Shown here piece after piece: positions 28,704-36,645 of a stretch of 46,823 nucleotides of DNA (position 1 is the stretch's first letter; the number at the start of each line of letters is the position of its first letter). Source of the DNA: Cyclobacteriaceae bacterium (GTDB lineage: Bacteria > Bacteroidota > Bacteroidia > Cytophagales > Cyclobacteriaceae); assembly GCA_022842845.1 (NCBI GenBank), contig JALHOT010000007.1:116834-163656 (forward strand). Direction: 5' to 3'. A program made the translations under genes and the position numbers. The notes beneath the pieces are model-generated. The model saw nothing but the letters and a program-made list of their open reading frames with translations, was not told where the DNA came from and did no database searches.

Positions 28704-29096
28704 ATGAGAAAAATAGCATTATTAATTGTAGTCACTACAGCACTTCTAGCTTGTAAGGAAGAAGTCAATAAAGTAGAGGAAGCTGGTTTGCATAAGCTTC
28801 GAATCAGGAATGAGACACCCTACCTCTTTGACAATGTATATGTAAAAATCGGTGAGAGTGAAAATAATTATGGTCCGGTGAAGCCCAATGAGAATTCTGA
28901 TTATAAGAATTTTGACCGAGCTTCTTACCCTTTTATCAAAGTAAACACACAAGGACAAGAAAAGGAATTTCAGATTCAACCTTTTGAAGCACCACCTTTT
29001 GAAGTGAACGATAGAAATACAGTATCACCTCCGTTAACGTGCGTGATTCACGTTAATGAGCAAACTAATGAATTGGGTGTATATTTTATTGAATGA
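28704..29096 (+). CDS. Cassette-borne lipoprotein of unknown function
   Basis: A 130-residue protein. The ATG at 28704 is chosen over an in-frame TTG 48 bases upstream because it starts directly with the signal MRKIALLIVVTTALLACKEE, whose lipobox LLAC puts the lipidated cysteine at residue 17. The mature part is acidic and beta-rich, with KLRIRNETPYLFDNVYVKIG and YPFIKVNTQGQEKEFQIQPF, resembling small Ig-like or transthyretin-like folds. No family is recognised. It is the only ORF of the cassette, 77 bases from its left edge. It has no obvious promoter, so it may depend on read-through from the TerB-like/amidohydrolase region. Confidence 0.8.
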   Translation: MRKIALLIVVTTALLACKEEVNKVEEAGLHKLRIRNETPYLFDNVYVKIGESENNYGPVKPNENSDYKNFDRASYPFIKVNTQGQEKEFQIQPFEAPPFEVNDRNTVSPPLTCVIHVNEQTNELGVYFIE

Positions 29097-29160
29097 CAAG
29101 CGACTACGGTGACAGTATATTGCTTAGAGAAACCCAGACATTTTCGATAGTACGAATGCA

Positions 29161-29287
29161 GCCGCTAACAAAATGTTTGCGCAATGGTGGGGTTCAGCTT
29201 AAGCTATAAGTTTATATCTTCGTTCAACGTTTGGTCACGTGGGACAGTGAAGTGTTTCAAAGTCTCACCACTGCGCAAACACAAACG
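29161..29287 (+). other. attC-like recombination site of the gene cassette
   Basis: An imperfect palindrome of 127 bp (135 bp when joined to the 8 bases at the left edge of the cassette). Outer arms: GCCGCTAAC (29161-29169) against CG plus TTAGCGGC across the circular junction. Inner arms: TGTTTGCGCAATGGTG (29174-29189) against CACCACTGCGCAAACA (29266-29281), 15 of 16 positions complementary. The spacers between outer and inner arms differ (4 versus 5 nt, not complementary), as for the unpaired spacer of attC. The centre holds a further hairpin (GTGGGAC-agTGAA with TTCAaa-GTC-CACCAC, about 29239-29270). The flanking bases fit AAC...GTT, but the rest of the R boxes departs from the strict RYYYAAC/GTTRRRY consensus. 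Confidence 0.82.
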
Positions 29288-29514
29288 GTAGAGGCTGGCA
29301 TGCAAGCCATAGAAACCATTCAATCGGCTACTATTGTCAACGCAAGCATTTTAGGTATGGCCGATAAGATAGGCAGCCTAAAAGCAGACAAGCTGGCTGA
29401 TATTGTTGCCACAGATGATAATCCGATTAAGAATATTAAAACAATGGAAGCGGTGAGCTTCGTAATGAAGGAAGGAAGAATCTACAAACAATAAATAAGC
29501 AATCAAGTAAAACA

Positions 29515-29551
29515 AAAATCCCATGCGGCATAAATCACTGCGTGGGATTTT
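29515..29551. terminator. Convergent bidirectional terminator
   Basis: AAAATCCCATGC pairs with GCGTGGGATTTT over 12 bp with one G-T pair. It lies between the amidohydrolase C-terminus and the TPR sensor kinase. Confidence 0.85.
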
Positions 29552-29558
29552 AATTTAA

Positions 29559-31589
29559 TCAGGCCTTAGGTACTGTAAAGGTAAAGGTGCTTCCTTTTCC
29601 TTCGGCACTCACTACTGATATCTCGCCACCATTTTTCTCTACAAACTCTTTACAGAGAATCAAACCAAGACCGGTTCCTTTTTCGTTGGCCGTGCCACGG
29701 GTACTGTACGGAGAAGTCTTATCGAATAACATTTTGAGCACCTCTGGGGTCATGCCCACCCCATCGTCTTGCACACTGATCTTCCACCATTTGCCATAAT
29801 CTTCTGAGTACAAACTTATATGACCACCTGAATTGGTAAACTTGATCGCATTGGTTACCAGGTTACGGATGACCAGGTTAATAGTGTTGGCATCTGCAAA
29901 AGCATAGGTGTCTTCTGGTATATCGTTAGCAAAATCGATTTTCTTCTCTTGCACAGAACCAAGCATCTGTAAGTTTTCTGCGGCTAACTTTCTCATGTCA
30001 ATGTTAGCTGGCTGCAAACTTAGTTTGTCCATTTGCAGCAAAGTCCAGTCGAGTAAATTATTGAGCAAGGTACGTGTGTGGTTGAAGCGTATTTTCAACT
30101 CCTGTACATTTCTCTTCATGTCTTCTGGTGACAAAGCGCCACGATCCATCAAGTCGAGCAGTCCGGCAAGTGCATTAATAGGCGAGCGTAAATCGTGAGA
30201 GATAATGGAAAAGAATTTGTCTTTCACCTGATTCAATTTCTCAAGCTCCACACTACGCTTTTCAGTTTCTTCGTGGTGCTTAATCAATAATTGGTTAATC
30301 TGTTTTCTTCTCTGGCCGCTTCGGTAAATAGTCACTAACAGAATACCAGCCATGGCTGCCAAGATCACAAAAATGTTACGAATAAATTCCTGCTTCTTAA
30401 TCTCGCTCTTTTGCACTTCTTCCAATCGGCTCAATTGTGCAATGCGTGAATCCTTTGATTCTGTTTCAAAGCGCATTTGATCACGAAATAACTTCTCGTT
30501 CATCTCCTGGCTAAAGAGTGAGTCTTCCAGTAGCTTATAAGATTTATAGTACTGCAAAGATTTTTTAAAGTCGCCCTTCTTCTCCCAAAGGCTTGATAGG
30601 TTGTTGTAGGCGCGTATCTCCAGCGTTCTGGCGTTGAGCCCTTGCGCTATGCCCAAGCCCTTTTCAAAAGCTGACCTTGCTTCTTCAAACTTGTTTTGCC
30701 TGGCGTAAATCTGTCCGCGTCCTAGCTCAACCGCAGCTATGCCCAGGTTATTTTTTGTCATGGTATAATCGGCCAGGGCTGAATCATAATAAGAAAAAGC
30801 AGTCGAATACTCACCCTTTAGTGTGTACACACTGGCCATTCTCGACATGGTTCGCGGCTCTAAAATCTGGTCTTTAAATACACGAAGTATAGCCAATGAT
30901 TGATTCAGTAATAGTAAGGCCGAGTCATATTTTCCCTGGCGAATCATCAAATCTCCCAACTCATCCAATGAATATGGTTCCCCATATAAATCGCCTGCCA
31001 TCACACTCATTTTTCTTGATAGTTCTAAATGATTTTTTGCCCTGTCATATTGCCCCAATACTTTAAACACTCTACCCACATTATGTAAGGCTACTGCCAT
31101 CAATATTGAATCAGCTTTTTGGTTAGCAATGCGATAGCTTTGTGTGAAATAAAAATAGGCCTCATCGTACTCCCCCAAATCGTAATAATGGTCGCCCACC
31201 ATATTGTAAGCGCCAGACATTTGAAGACTGTCCGATATCTTAATGGCATTCTGCAAATACTGTGTGCTGTAACGAAGAGCCGTTGAATAATCTCCCAGTA
31301 AAATCTGAGTAAAACCCATGTTTCGGTAAGCAGCATTCAGAGCCCAGGGCTCGTTCATACGCTCTGCCAGCTCAACAGCCTTTTGCGCGTAGTCGAGACT
31401 TTTTGAAAAATCTACGGATTCATACTCAACCGAAAGATTTACAAGCAACCTCATCTTAGTCGAGTCTTTAAGACTTCTCTGAAGGCTTGTTTCAAGGCTG
31501 TCGATTTTCGCATTCTGCGCAACAGACAAAGAGGCTGTAAAAGCCAAAAAACAGGTTAAAAAATATTTCAAGCGAGTAAAATTTTCCAT
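29559..31589 (-). CDS. TPR-containing sensor histidine kinase
   Basis: A sensor kinase of about 676 residues. The ATG at 31589 gives a signal/anchor ending FTASLSVAQ; the longer reading from 31643 lies entirely inside nuoH and spoils it. Six or so tetratricopeptide repeats (about 25-370) form the sensory region. A coiled coil and one transmembrane helix (about 400-420) follow, then HisKA with FFSIISHDLRSPINALAG and HATPase_c with NLVTNAIKFTNSGG and GTGLGLILCKEF. It has no receiver or output domain. The start overlaps the 3' end of nuoH by 22 bases, so it is probably translated from the same message. The cognate regulator is not nearby. Confidence 0.93.
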   Translation of the reverse strand: MENFTRLKYFLTCFLAFTASLSVAQNAKIDSLETSLQRSLKDSTKMRLLVNLSVEYESVDFSKSLDYAQKAVELAERMNEPWALNAAYRNMGFTQILLGDYSTALRYSTQYLQNAIKISDSLQMSGAYNMVGDHYYDLGEYDEAYFYFTQSYRIANQKADSILMAVALHNVGRVFKVLGQYDRAKNHLELSRKMSVMAGDLYGEPYSLDELGDLMIRQGKYDSALLLLNQSLAILRVFKDQILEPRTMSRMASVYTLKGEYSTAFSYYDSALADYTMTKNNLGIAAVELGRGQIYARQNKFEEARSAFEKGLGIAQGLNARTLEIRAYNNLSSLWEKKGDFKKSLQYYKSYKLLEDSLFSQEMNEKLFRDQMRFETESKDSRIAQLSRLEEVQKSEIKKQEFIRNIFVILAAMAGILLVTIYRSGQRRKQINQLLIKHHEETEKRSVELEKLNQVKDKFFSIISHDLRSPINALAGLLDLMDRGALSPEDMKRNVQELKIRFNHTRTLLNNLLDWTLLQMDKLSLQPANIDMRKLAAENLQMLGSVQEKKIDFANDIPEDTYAFADANTINLVIRNLVTNAIKFTNSGGHISLYSEDYGKWWKISVQDDGVGMTPEVLKMLFDKTSPYSTRGTANEKGTGLGLILCKEFVEKNGGEISVVSAEGKGSTFTFTVPKA

Positions 31590-32659
31590 ACAGCCGAAAC
31601 GATTAAAAAGAATAAAGCAAAGGGCACTAAATACTTCCAGCAAACATTCATCAGCTGGTTAATTCTCAAACGCGGGAAAGTCCACCTGGCCCACATTTGA
31701 ATGATCACAAAAAACAGAGCCTTCCCCATGAGCCAAAAAACGCCCCAAGCGGTGGCTGTCCATGTCCCCACAGTTCCATTCGTCCAATCTGCCAATCGCA
31801 GTGAACCAATATTCGGAAGCGGGGAATACCAACTACCAAAGAACAAAATAGCACCAATTATGCTAACGAGCAACATCATGGCATATTCGGCCAGCATGAT
31901 GATGGCCCAGCGAAAACCAGAATATTCAGTTTGAATGCCTGCTACCAACTCCGATTCAGCCTCCGGTAAATCGAAAGGGGCACGATTGCTTTCTGCTAAA
32001 GATGCGATGAAAAAGATCAGCCATACAGGTAAAAGAACAGGCATCCTTATCACATTCCAGGTAAAGAAGCCACCCCAGGTGGAAGTATCGCCAAGGGCTT
32101 TGATGCCAAACAAATAACTCATTCCCTCCGCATGCACCCCTTGTTGTAAGGAGATAGTATGAAGATCCATGGTGCCTGCTATCATACAAACGGTTAATAC
32201 CGTAAGTCCTAGGGGTACTTCGTAGGAAAGCAACTGTGCCGCGGCCCGAAAAGCACCTAAAGTACTATACTTATTATTTGAGCTCCAGCCTAGCATGATC
32301 AGGGCCATCACATCCAGCGAAACAATGGCCAGCAAAAAGAAAACACCTGAATGAATAGCAGCACCCTGAAAGGAGGCGCCCACTGGCAATACACTGAAAC
32401 CGGCAAAAACCGCTGCAAAAGCCAACAATGGCGCTAACAAAAAGACAAAGCGCTGGGCAGCCGAGGGTACAATATCCTCTTTTTGAATAAGCTTGAGTAA
32501 ATCGGCCACCGTTTGCAACAAACCATAAGGACCGGTTTCCATGGGACCGAGTCTGTCCTGCATAAATGCCGACACTTTGCGTTCGGCATAAATAGCGAAC
32601 ACCACATAAACCAACAGAACCGGCAAATAGAAAAAGAAACTCAAGGCATTGAATTTCAC
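31568..32659 (-). CDS. nuoH: NADH-quinone oxidoreductase subunit H
   Basis: A membrane-arm subunit of respiratory complex I that forms part of the quinone site. The 363-residue protein has about eight transmembrane helices. Conserved loops include YAERKVSAFMQDRLGPMETGPYGLLQ and the acidic matrix loop NRAPFDLPEAESELVAGIQTEYSGFRWA, both typical of NuoH. No other nuo gene is in the window. Its neighbours are murI (upstream) and a sensor kinase (downstream, overlapping). Confidence 0.96.
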   Translation of the reverse strand: MKFNALSFFFYLPVLLVYVVFAIYAERKVSAFMQDRLGPMETGPYGLLQTVADLLKLIQKEDIVPSAAQRFVFLLAPLLAFAAVFAGFSVLPVGASFQGAAIHSGVFFLLAIVSLDVMALIMLGWSSNNKYSTLGAFRAAAQLLSYEVPLGLTVLTVCMIAGTMDLHTISLQQGVHAEGMSYLFGIKALGDTSTWGGFFTWNVIRMPVLLPVWLIFFIASLAESNRAPFDLPEAESELVAGIQTEYSGFRWAIIMLAEYAMMLLVSIIGAILFFGSWYSPLPNIGSLRLADWTNGTVGTWTATAWGVFWLMGKALFFVIIQMWARWTFPRLRINQLMNVCWKYLVPFALFFLIVSAVWKILLA

Positions 32660-32737
32660 GAAAGATAAAAAAGCCTGTCAAGAAACCACCCAAGCCAGTA
32701 TATAATTATAGGCTATGCTCATGGCCAAGGCAAGGAT

Positions 32738-33544
32738 TTACTCCCACAAGCGATGCTTCTCCAGGTGCACCACTTCCCCGAAGAACAATTTGGTACTGGC
32801 TTCAAATGATTCTGTATAATCAGAAACTAAAAACTTATGTGGAGCTGGCAAACCCTGATGCAATAAACCTGTGTCCGTCAAATACTTCTTTAAAGAACTG
32901 GCCACTTCTTCTGAAGAATCCAGCACTGCCACTTGCTGTTGATAATACGCGCCAATCTCTTTTTTAATAAGCGGATAGTGCGTGCAGGCCAGGATTAAGG
33001 CATCAATGTTTTGCAAAGCAGGATCGCCCAGGTACTGCGCAATAATGTCATGACTGATACGGTTATCAAAAAAACCTTCTTCAATCATGTGCACCAGCAA
33101 AGGAGTAGCTAACTGCTGCAAATGTATGCTTGTGTCGATGGCTGCAAGCTTCTGTGCATATACATTGGACTGCACCGTTCGTTTGGTGCCGATCAAGCCT
33201 ACCCGTTTACCGCTAAATTGGTCTACCACCAACGAAACCATAGGGTCGATTACATTGATGATGTGGGCGCGCTTCCCAACATATTCTTTTAACAGATCTG
33301 TAGCAGCCGAGCTGGCCGAATTGCAGGCAATCACAATCACCTTGCAGTTCATCTTCAGCAACACATCGGCTATCTTGATTGAATAGGCCTGAATGGCGGC
33401 TTCAGATTTATCTCCATAAGGCAAGTGCGCTGTGTCACCAAAATAAATCATAGACTCGTGTGGCAGGGCCTGCTGTATAGCATGCGCTACAGTGAGCCCA
33501 CCAATACCACTATCAAAAATACCAATGGGTTGATCAGGAGACAT
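32738..33544 (-). CDS. murI: Glutamate racemase
   Basis: Makes D-glutamate for peptidoglycan in the cytosol. The 268-residue protein shows IGIFDSGIGGLTVA, YFGDTAHLPYGDKS, the first catalytic cysteine in VIACNSASS and the second in LACTHYPLI. The length is normal. It lies upstream of nuoH on the same strand with a 78-bp gap, and is divergent from ispE across 131 bp. Confidence 0.97.
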   Translation of the reverse strand: MSPDQPIGIFDSGIGGLTVAHAIQQALPHESMIYFGDTAHLPYGDKSEAAIQAYSIKIADVLLKMNCKVIVIACNSASSAATDLLKEYVGKRAHIINVIDPMVSLVVDQFSGKRVGLIGTKRTVQSNVYAQKLAAIDTSIHLQQLATPLLVHMIEEGFFDNRISHDIIAQYLGDPALQNIDALILACTHYPLIKKEIGAYYQQQVAVLDSSEEVASSLKKYLTDTGLLHQGLPAPHKFLVSDYTESFEASTKLFFGEVVHLEKHRLWE

Positions 33545-33675
33545 ACAAGAATTAATGATGCGAATTTGAACAATTATTTAATGATTCTCATCCTCAATAT
33601 TAATAATCAAAAATTTAACAACATCTGTAGACTTATTACTTACTTCGTTGTTACAGATACCTAAGCAGTACACAC

Positions 33676-34482
33676 ATGATTAGCTTTCCTCCCTGCAAGA
33701 TTAACCTGGGACTTAATGTCATCGAAAAAAGAAGTGATGGCTATCACAACCTTGATACGGTATTCTATCCTATCCCCCTTACTGATGTGTTAGAGGTACT
33801 TCCAGCTACGACTACCCAATTCTTTCCAAGCGGGACTTTAATTCCCGGAGATGCCAAGGATAATTTATGCTTGCGCGCTTATGAGCTGTTGAAAAAGGAT
33901 TTTGATCTGGACCTGGTGGCGATTCATTTACACAAAGTTATCCCTACAGGTGCAGGACTGGGTGGAGGTTCTGCCGATGCGGCTCATACCTTGCGTCTGC
34001 TCAACCAGGTATTTGAACTGTCACTCAGCAAAACACAACTGCAAGGCTATGCCCAACAACTGGGTAGCGATTGTGCTTTCTTTATGGAAGATGAGCCTAT
34101 GTTGGGAACAGGCCGCGGTGAAATCCTTTCACCCATTCAACTTTCGCTTAAAGGCAAATACCTGGTGCTGTTAAAACCTGAGATACATGTATCAACCGCT
34201 GAGGCTTATCGCGGGGTAAAACCCATGCGCAGCCAACCCGGTGTGCAGGAAGTTATTGAACAAGTGCCCTTAACAGACTGGAAAAAGTTTTTGAAGAATG
34301 ATTTCGAGCCTTCGGTTTTTGCGGCTCACTCTGTTATCAAAGAATATAAAGAACAACTGTATGCAGAAGGTGCCGTCTATGCCAGCATGAGTGGCTCCGG
34401 GTCATCGGTTTTTGGCATCTTCGATCATGCCATCGACTTTGATCATCCGCATACCATTTGGCAGGGTGAATTAAGCTTGTAA
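33676..34482 (+). CDS. ispE: 4-diphosphocytidyl-2-C-methyl-D-erythritol kinase
   Basis: A GHMP kinase acting in the MEP route to isopentenyl diphosphate. The 268-residue protein has the N-terminal PPCKINLGLNVIEKRSDGYH, the ATP-binding PTGAGLGGGSADAA and the C-terminal MSGSGSSVFGIF. Together these identify IspE. It stands alone, and its last 12 bases overlap the convergent EamA gene. Confidence 0.96.
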   Translation: MISFPPCKINLGLNVIEKRSDGYHNLDTVFYPIPLTDVLEVLPATTTQFFPSGTLIPGDAKDNLCLRAYELLKKDFDLDLVAIHLHKVIPTGAGLGGGSADAAHTLRLLNQVFELSLSKTQLQGYAQQLGSDCAFFMEDEPMLGTGRGEILSPIQLSLKGKYLVLLKPEIHVSTAEAYRGVKPMRSQPGVQEVIEQVPLTDWKKFLKNDFEPSVFAAHSVIKEYKEQLYAEGAVYASMSGSGSSVFGIFDHAIDFDHPHTIWQGELSL

Positions 34483-35370
34483 AGGATCAGGATTAAACTT
34501 GCGTTTCAATACCGGGTAGCCGGCTACGGCCAATAGAATAATAAGAGTGCCCAAATAAAACTGGATGTTCATTTTTTCAGTGCTGCCAAAAATCAATACA
34601 GCCAGGATGATGCCATAGACCGGTTCTAAGTTGAGCGATAGCTGCATGAAGAATACCGACAGGCGTTTCATCAAATCGACTGATACAGAAAAAGCATAGA
34701 CCGTACAAACAATGCTAAGCACCAATATGCACAGCCAGTCAATCCAGTCAGCCGCAAAGTTTACCTGATAACCAGTATCTACTAAGGTAGTATGAATACC
34801 AAGGTATACCAGTGAACCTATGCAGGCGCCTACCATTTCAAAAAAAGTAATCTGATACGTACCGACTGATCTGCCCAGGCGTTGATTCAAGGCAAAGAAT
34901 AAGGCAGACAAGAAACCGGAGAATACACCCAGCGCCAAGCCCAGCGGATAATCAAAATCGAAAGAGAAAATCACATACAAACCAACGATCACTAGCGAGC
35001 CGAGCAATACCTCATAGCCCCGCACCTTGCGTTTGGTAAAGATGGGGTCCAACACCGATGCCCATAGAGAACCCGTGGCAATACCCACCAAACTAACAGA
35101 AGCATTCGACACGCGGGCAGAGGCAAAGAAAGTAATCCAATGGGCCGCTACCACAAAGCCAACCATGAGGAGCTTCGGCAAGTAACCAGCCGGTACTTTA
35201 AAATGCTGTTTCACCACCAGGATAAGCAAGCCCATGCCTGCAGCCGCAGTAAGGGTGCGCAATACCACCAGTTCAATGGCAGGAATTTTAATAAACAAGC
35301 CGAGGATGGCCGTGAAGCCCCATAAGAAAATGATGAAATGAAGTTTGAGGTAATCGGTTGTACTGGCCAT
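34471..35370 (-). CDS. EamA/DMT-family permease
   Basis: An inner-membrane transporter of the drug/metabolite superfamily with about ten transmembrane helices in two EamA halves over 299 residues. The second half ends with LSLNLEPVYGIILAVLIFGS, a typical EamA signature. The substrate cannot be predicted. The start ATG shares one base with the stop of the LptF/LptG gene (TAATG), indicating translational coupling. Its 3' end overlaps ispE in convergent orientation. Confidence 0.9.
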   Translation of the reverse strand: MASTTDYLKLHFIIFLWGFTAILGLFIKIPAIELVVLRTLTAAAGMGLLILVVKQHFKVPAGYLPKLLMVGFVVAAHWITFFASARVSNASVSLVGIATGSLWASVLDPIFTKRKVRGYEVLLGSLVIVGLYVIFSFDFDYPLGLALGVFSGFLSALFFALNQRLGRSVGTYQITFFEMVGACIGSLVYLGIHTTLVDTGYQVNFAADWIDWLCILVLSIVCTVYAFSVSVDLMKRLSVFFMQLSLNLEPVYGIILAVLIFGSTEKMNIQFYLGTLIILLAVAGYPVLKRKFNPDPLQA

Positions 35371-36470
35371 TAGCGCGGAACGTATTTATACATGACACCT
35401 GATATGATCGCGAAGATGATATTGGGTATCCACACTGAAATTTGAGGGGGCGTTGAGCCTGCTTCTGCAAAAGTTCTGAAAAGCATGAAGAACAAAATGA
35501 ATAAGAAAGACAAGGCAAAGCCCAGGGCAATTTGTAAGCCTGTACCACCCCGACTTTTACGCGAGGCCACAATAACCCCCATAAAGGTTAAGATAAAAAT
35601 GGTGAAGGGCGATGAGAAGCGCGTGTGCAATTCCACCTCATATACCTCAACGCCCGTGGAGCCCCTGGCTTTTAATGTTGTGATGTATTCTTCCAATTCA
35701 TTGATGGTCATGCCATCAAACTTGCGGTAATCATTTTCAAATTCTTTAGGTGTAATAACTAATGTTGTATCCATACTCACACCCATCTTTATGGCTCCCC
35801 GCATAGGTTCATTATTAACATCTTCAAAAATGCCGTCCACTTTTCTGATGTTCCAATCGTATATCGTCCACTTATACTTGGTCGAATCCCACACAATGCG
35901 GTTGGCTGTGAGTTTTTCTACCAAGCGCATACTGTCGAACTTCTCGATAGAGAAATTATAGCCGGTAAAGGTGGTATTATTATAAGATTGCATGTAGAGG
36001 TATACATCCGGAGCTACCTGTAAATGAATGTTGCGCTTATCGTAATAATACTTGCTCTTTAAATACTGCAACTCAAAGGCTAATCGATCCTTATTAGAAT
36101 TAGGGATTACCCAGCCATTGAACCAAAAGCTTAAGCCTGCAATGAAAGCAGCCCCTAAAAAATAGGGTAATAACATTCGTCTGAAACTTACCCCACTGCT
36201 CAGGATGGCAATCACTTCGGTATGCCCCGCCATGCGTGCACACACATATACTGTGGCAATGAACACAGTGATAGGTGTAACCAAGCCCCCGACCCAGGGC
36301 AGAAAATCCAAATAATAACTTAAGATTTGTTCTCCTGTCAGGGCATTCTTGGAGTACTTATCCATTTTCTCCGTCAGGTCGATCACACAAATGATGGCCA
36401 GCAGAATAAGCACCACAAAGAAGAAGGTGCTGAGAAAACGCTTGAGTATGTATTTATCTAATAACTTCAT
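35370..36470 (-). CDS. LptF/LptG-family permease
   Basis: An inner-membrane component of the lipopolysaccharide exporter that works with the LptB ATPase. The 366-residue protein has two N-terminal and a second set of C-terminal transmembrane helices (about 12-32, 55-80, 98-118, then 285-365) around a periplasmic beta-jellyroll region. MKLLDKYILKRFLSTFFFVV is a standard family start. LptF and LptG cannot be told apart here. It follows tgt on the same strand, an order that is common in Bacteroidota. Confidence 0.92.
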   Translation of the reverse strand: MKLLDKYILKRFLSTFFFVVLILLAIICVIDLTEKMDKYSKNALTGEQILSYYLDFLPWVGGLVTPITVFIATVYVCARMAGHTEVIAILSSGVSFRRMLLPYFLGAAFIAGLSFWFNGWVIPNSNKDRLAFELQYLKSKYYYDKRNIHLQVAPDVYLYMQSYNNTTFTGYNFSIEKFDSMRLVEKLTANRIVWDSTKYKWTIYDWNIRKVDGIFEDVNNEPMRGAIKMGVSMDTTLVITPKEFENDYRKFDGMTINELEEYITTLKARGSTGVEVYEVELHTRFSSPFTIFILTFMGVIVASRKSRGGTGLQIALGFALSFLFILFFMLFRTFAEAGSTPPQISVWIPNIIFAIISGVMYKYVPR

Positions 36471-36530
36471 TACACTTTAATCAACTGACGACTCTGGCAA
36501 CTCAACAGACACAAACCTCCACCCCAACTA

Positions 36531-36636
36531 AAATCCAACATCTTGCTACTGATGCCTTTAATCTTACATCTTGTGTCTCTAATCTAAGGTCTTGTTACTT
36601 ATGTCTAACGTCTTACTACTTACAACTAACGTCTAA
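36531..36636. repeat. Degenerate short tandem repeat between tgt and the LptF/LptG gene
   Basis: Four to five imperfect units of roughly 21 bp recur, for example TAATCTTACATCTTGTGTCT, TAATCTAAGGTCTTGTTACT and TAACGTCTTACTACTTAC. They fill most of the 175-bp gap. No coding potential is seen. Confidence 0.6.
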
Positions 36637-36645
36637 AAACAATGC

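Larger units (their letters stand above)
28627..29287 (+). mobile_element. Integron-type gene cassette (single attC, no integrase) inserted in the amidohydrolase gene
   Basis: A 661-bp insertion. It has no terminal inverted repeats in linear form and no target duplication, which argues against an IS or MITE. It begins TTAGCGGC right after a G (28626) and ends CAAACG. Bringing the ends together gives ACG-TTAGCGGC, and GTTAGCGGC is the exact reverse complement of GCCGCTAAC at 29161-29169. This is what a circular cassette cut at G/TT of its attC would show. The content is one lipoprotein ORF with no recognisable promoter, then the palindromic attC-like site. Insertion at G/GTAGAG matches secondary-site integration by an integron integrase. 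No integrase is encoded in the window. Confidence 0.85.
27574..29494 (+). pseudogene. Exported imidazolonepropionase-like amidohydrolase, interrupted by a gene cassette
   Basis: A metal-dependent hydrolase split into 351 codons (27574-28626) and 69 codons (29288-29494). The first part has an intact signal peptide (KKLLLTAFALTTLLQAQAQ) and the metal-site motifs MHLHLE, MIKITATGG, AAHAHG, IEHGT and GTDAGVYPHGE. The second part has the conserved C-terminus QSATIVNASILGMADKIG. The codon at 27574 where ATG is expected reads ATA. The only other in-frame start is GTG 27682, which would remove the signal peptide. Deleting 28627-29287 joins TAT ATG to GTA GAG GCT in frame, giving a continuous protein of about 419 residues, a normal length. 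It is probably inactive as it stands: the first part now ends at a stop at 28665. Confidence 0.9.

Noticed and set aside
28627-29287. Interpretation of the amidohydrolase insertion as an IS or MITE
   Set aside because: No transposase, no inverted repeats at the linear ends and no target duplication. The inverted repeat appears only when the ends are joined, as for a circular cassette.
29231-29494. Separate gene starting in the attC region
   Set aside because: Its first 19 codons lie in the attC-like palindrome. The remainder is the displaced C-terminus of the amidohydrolase.
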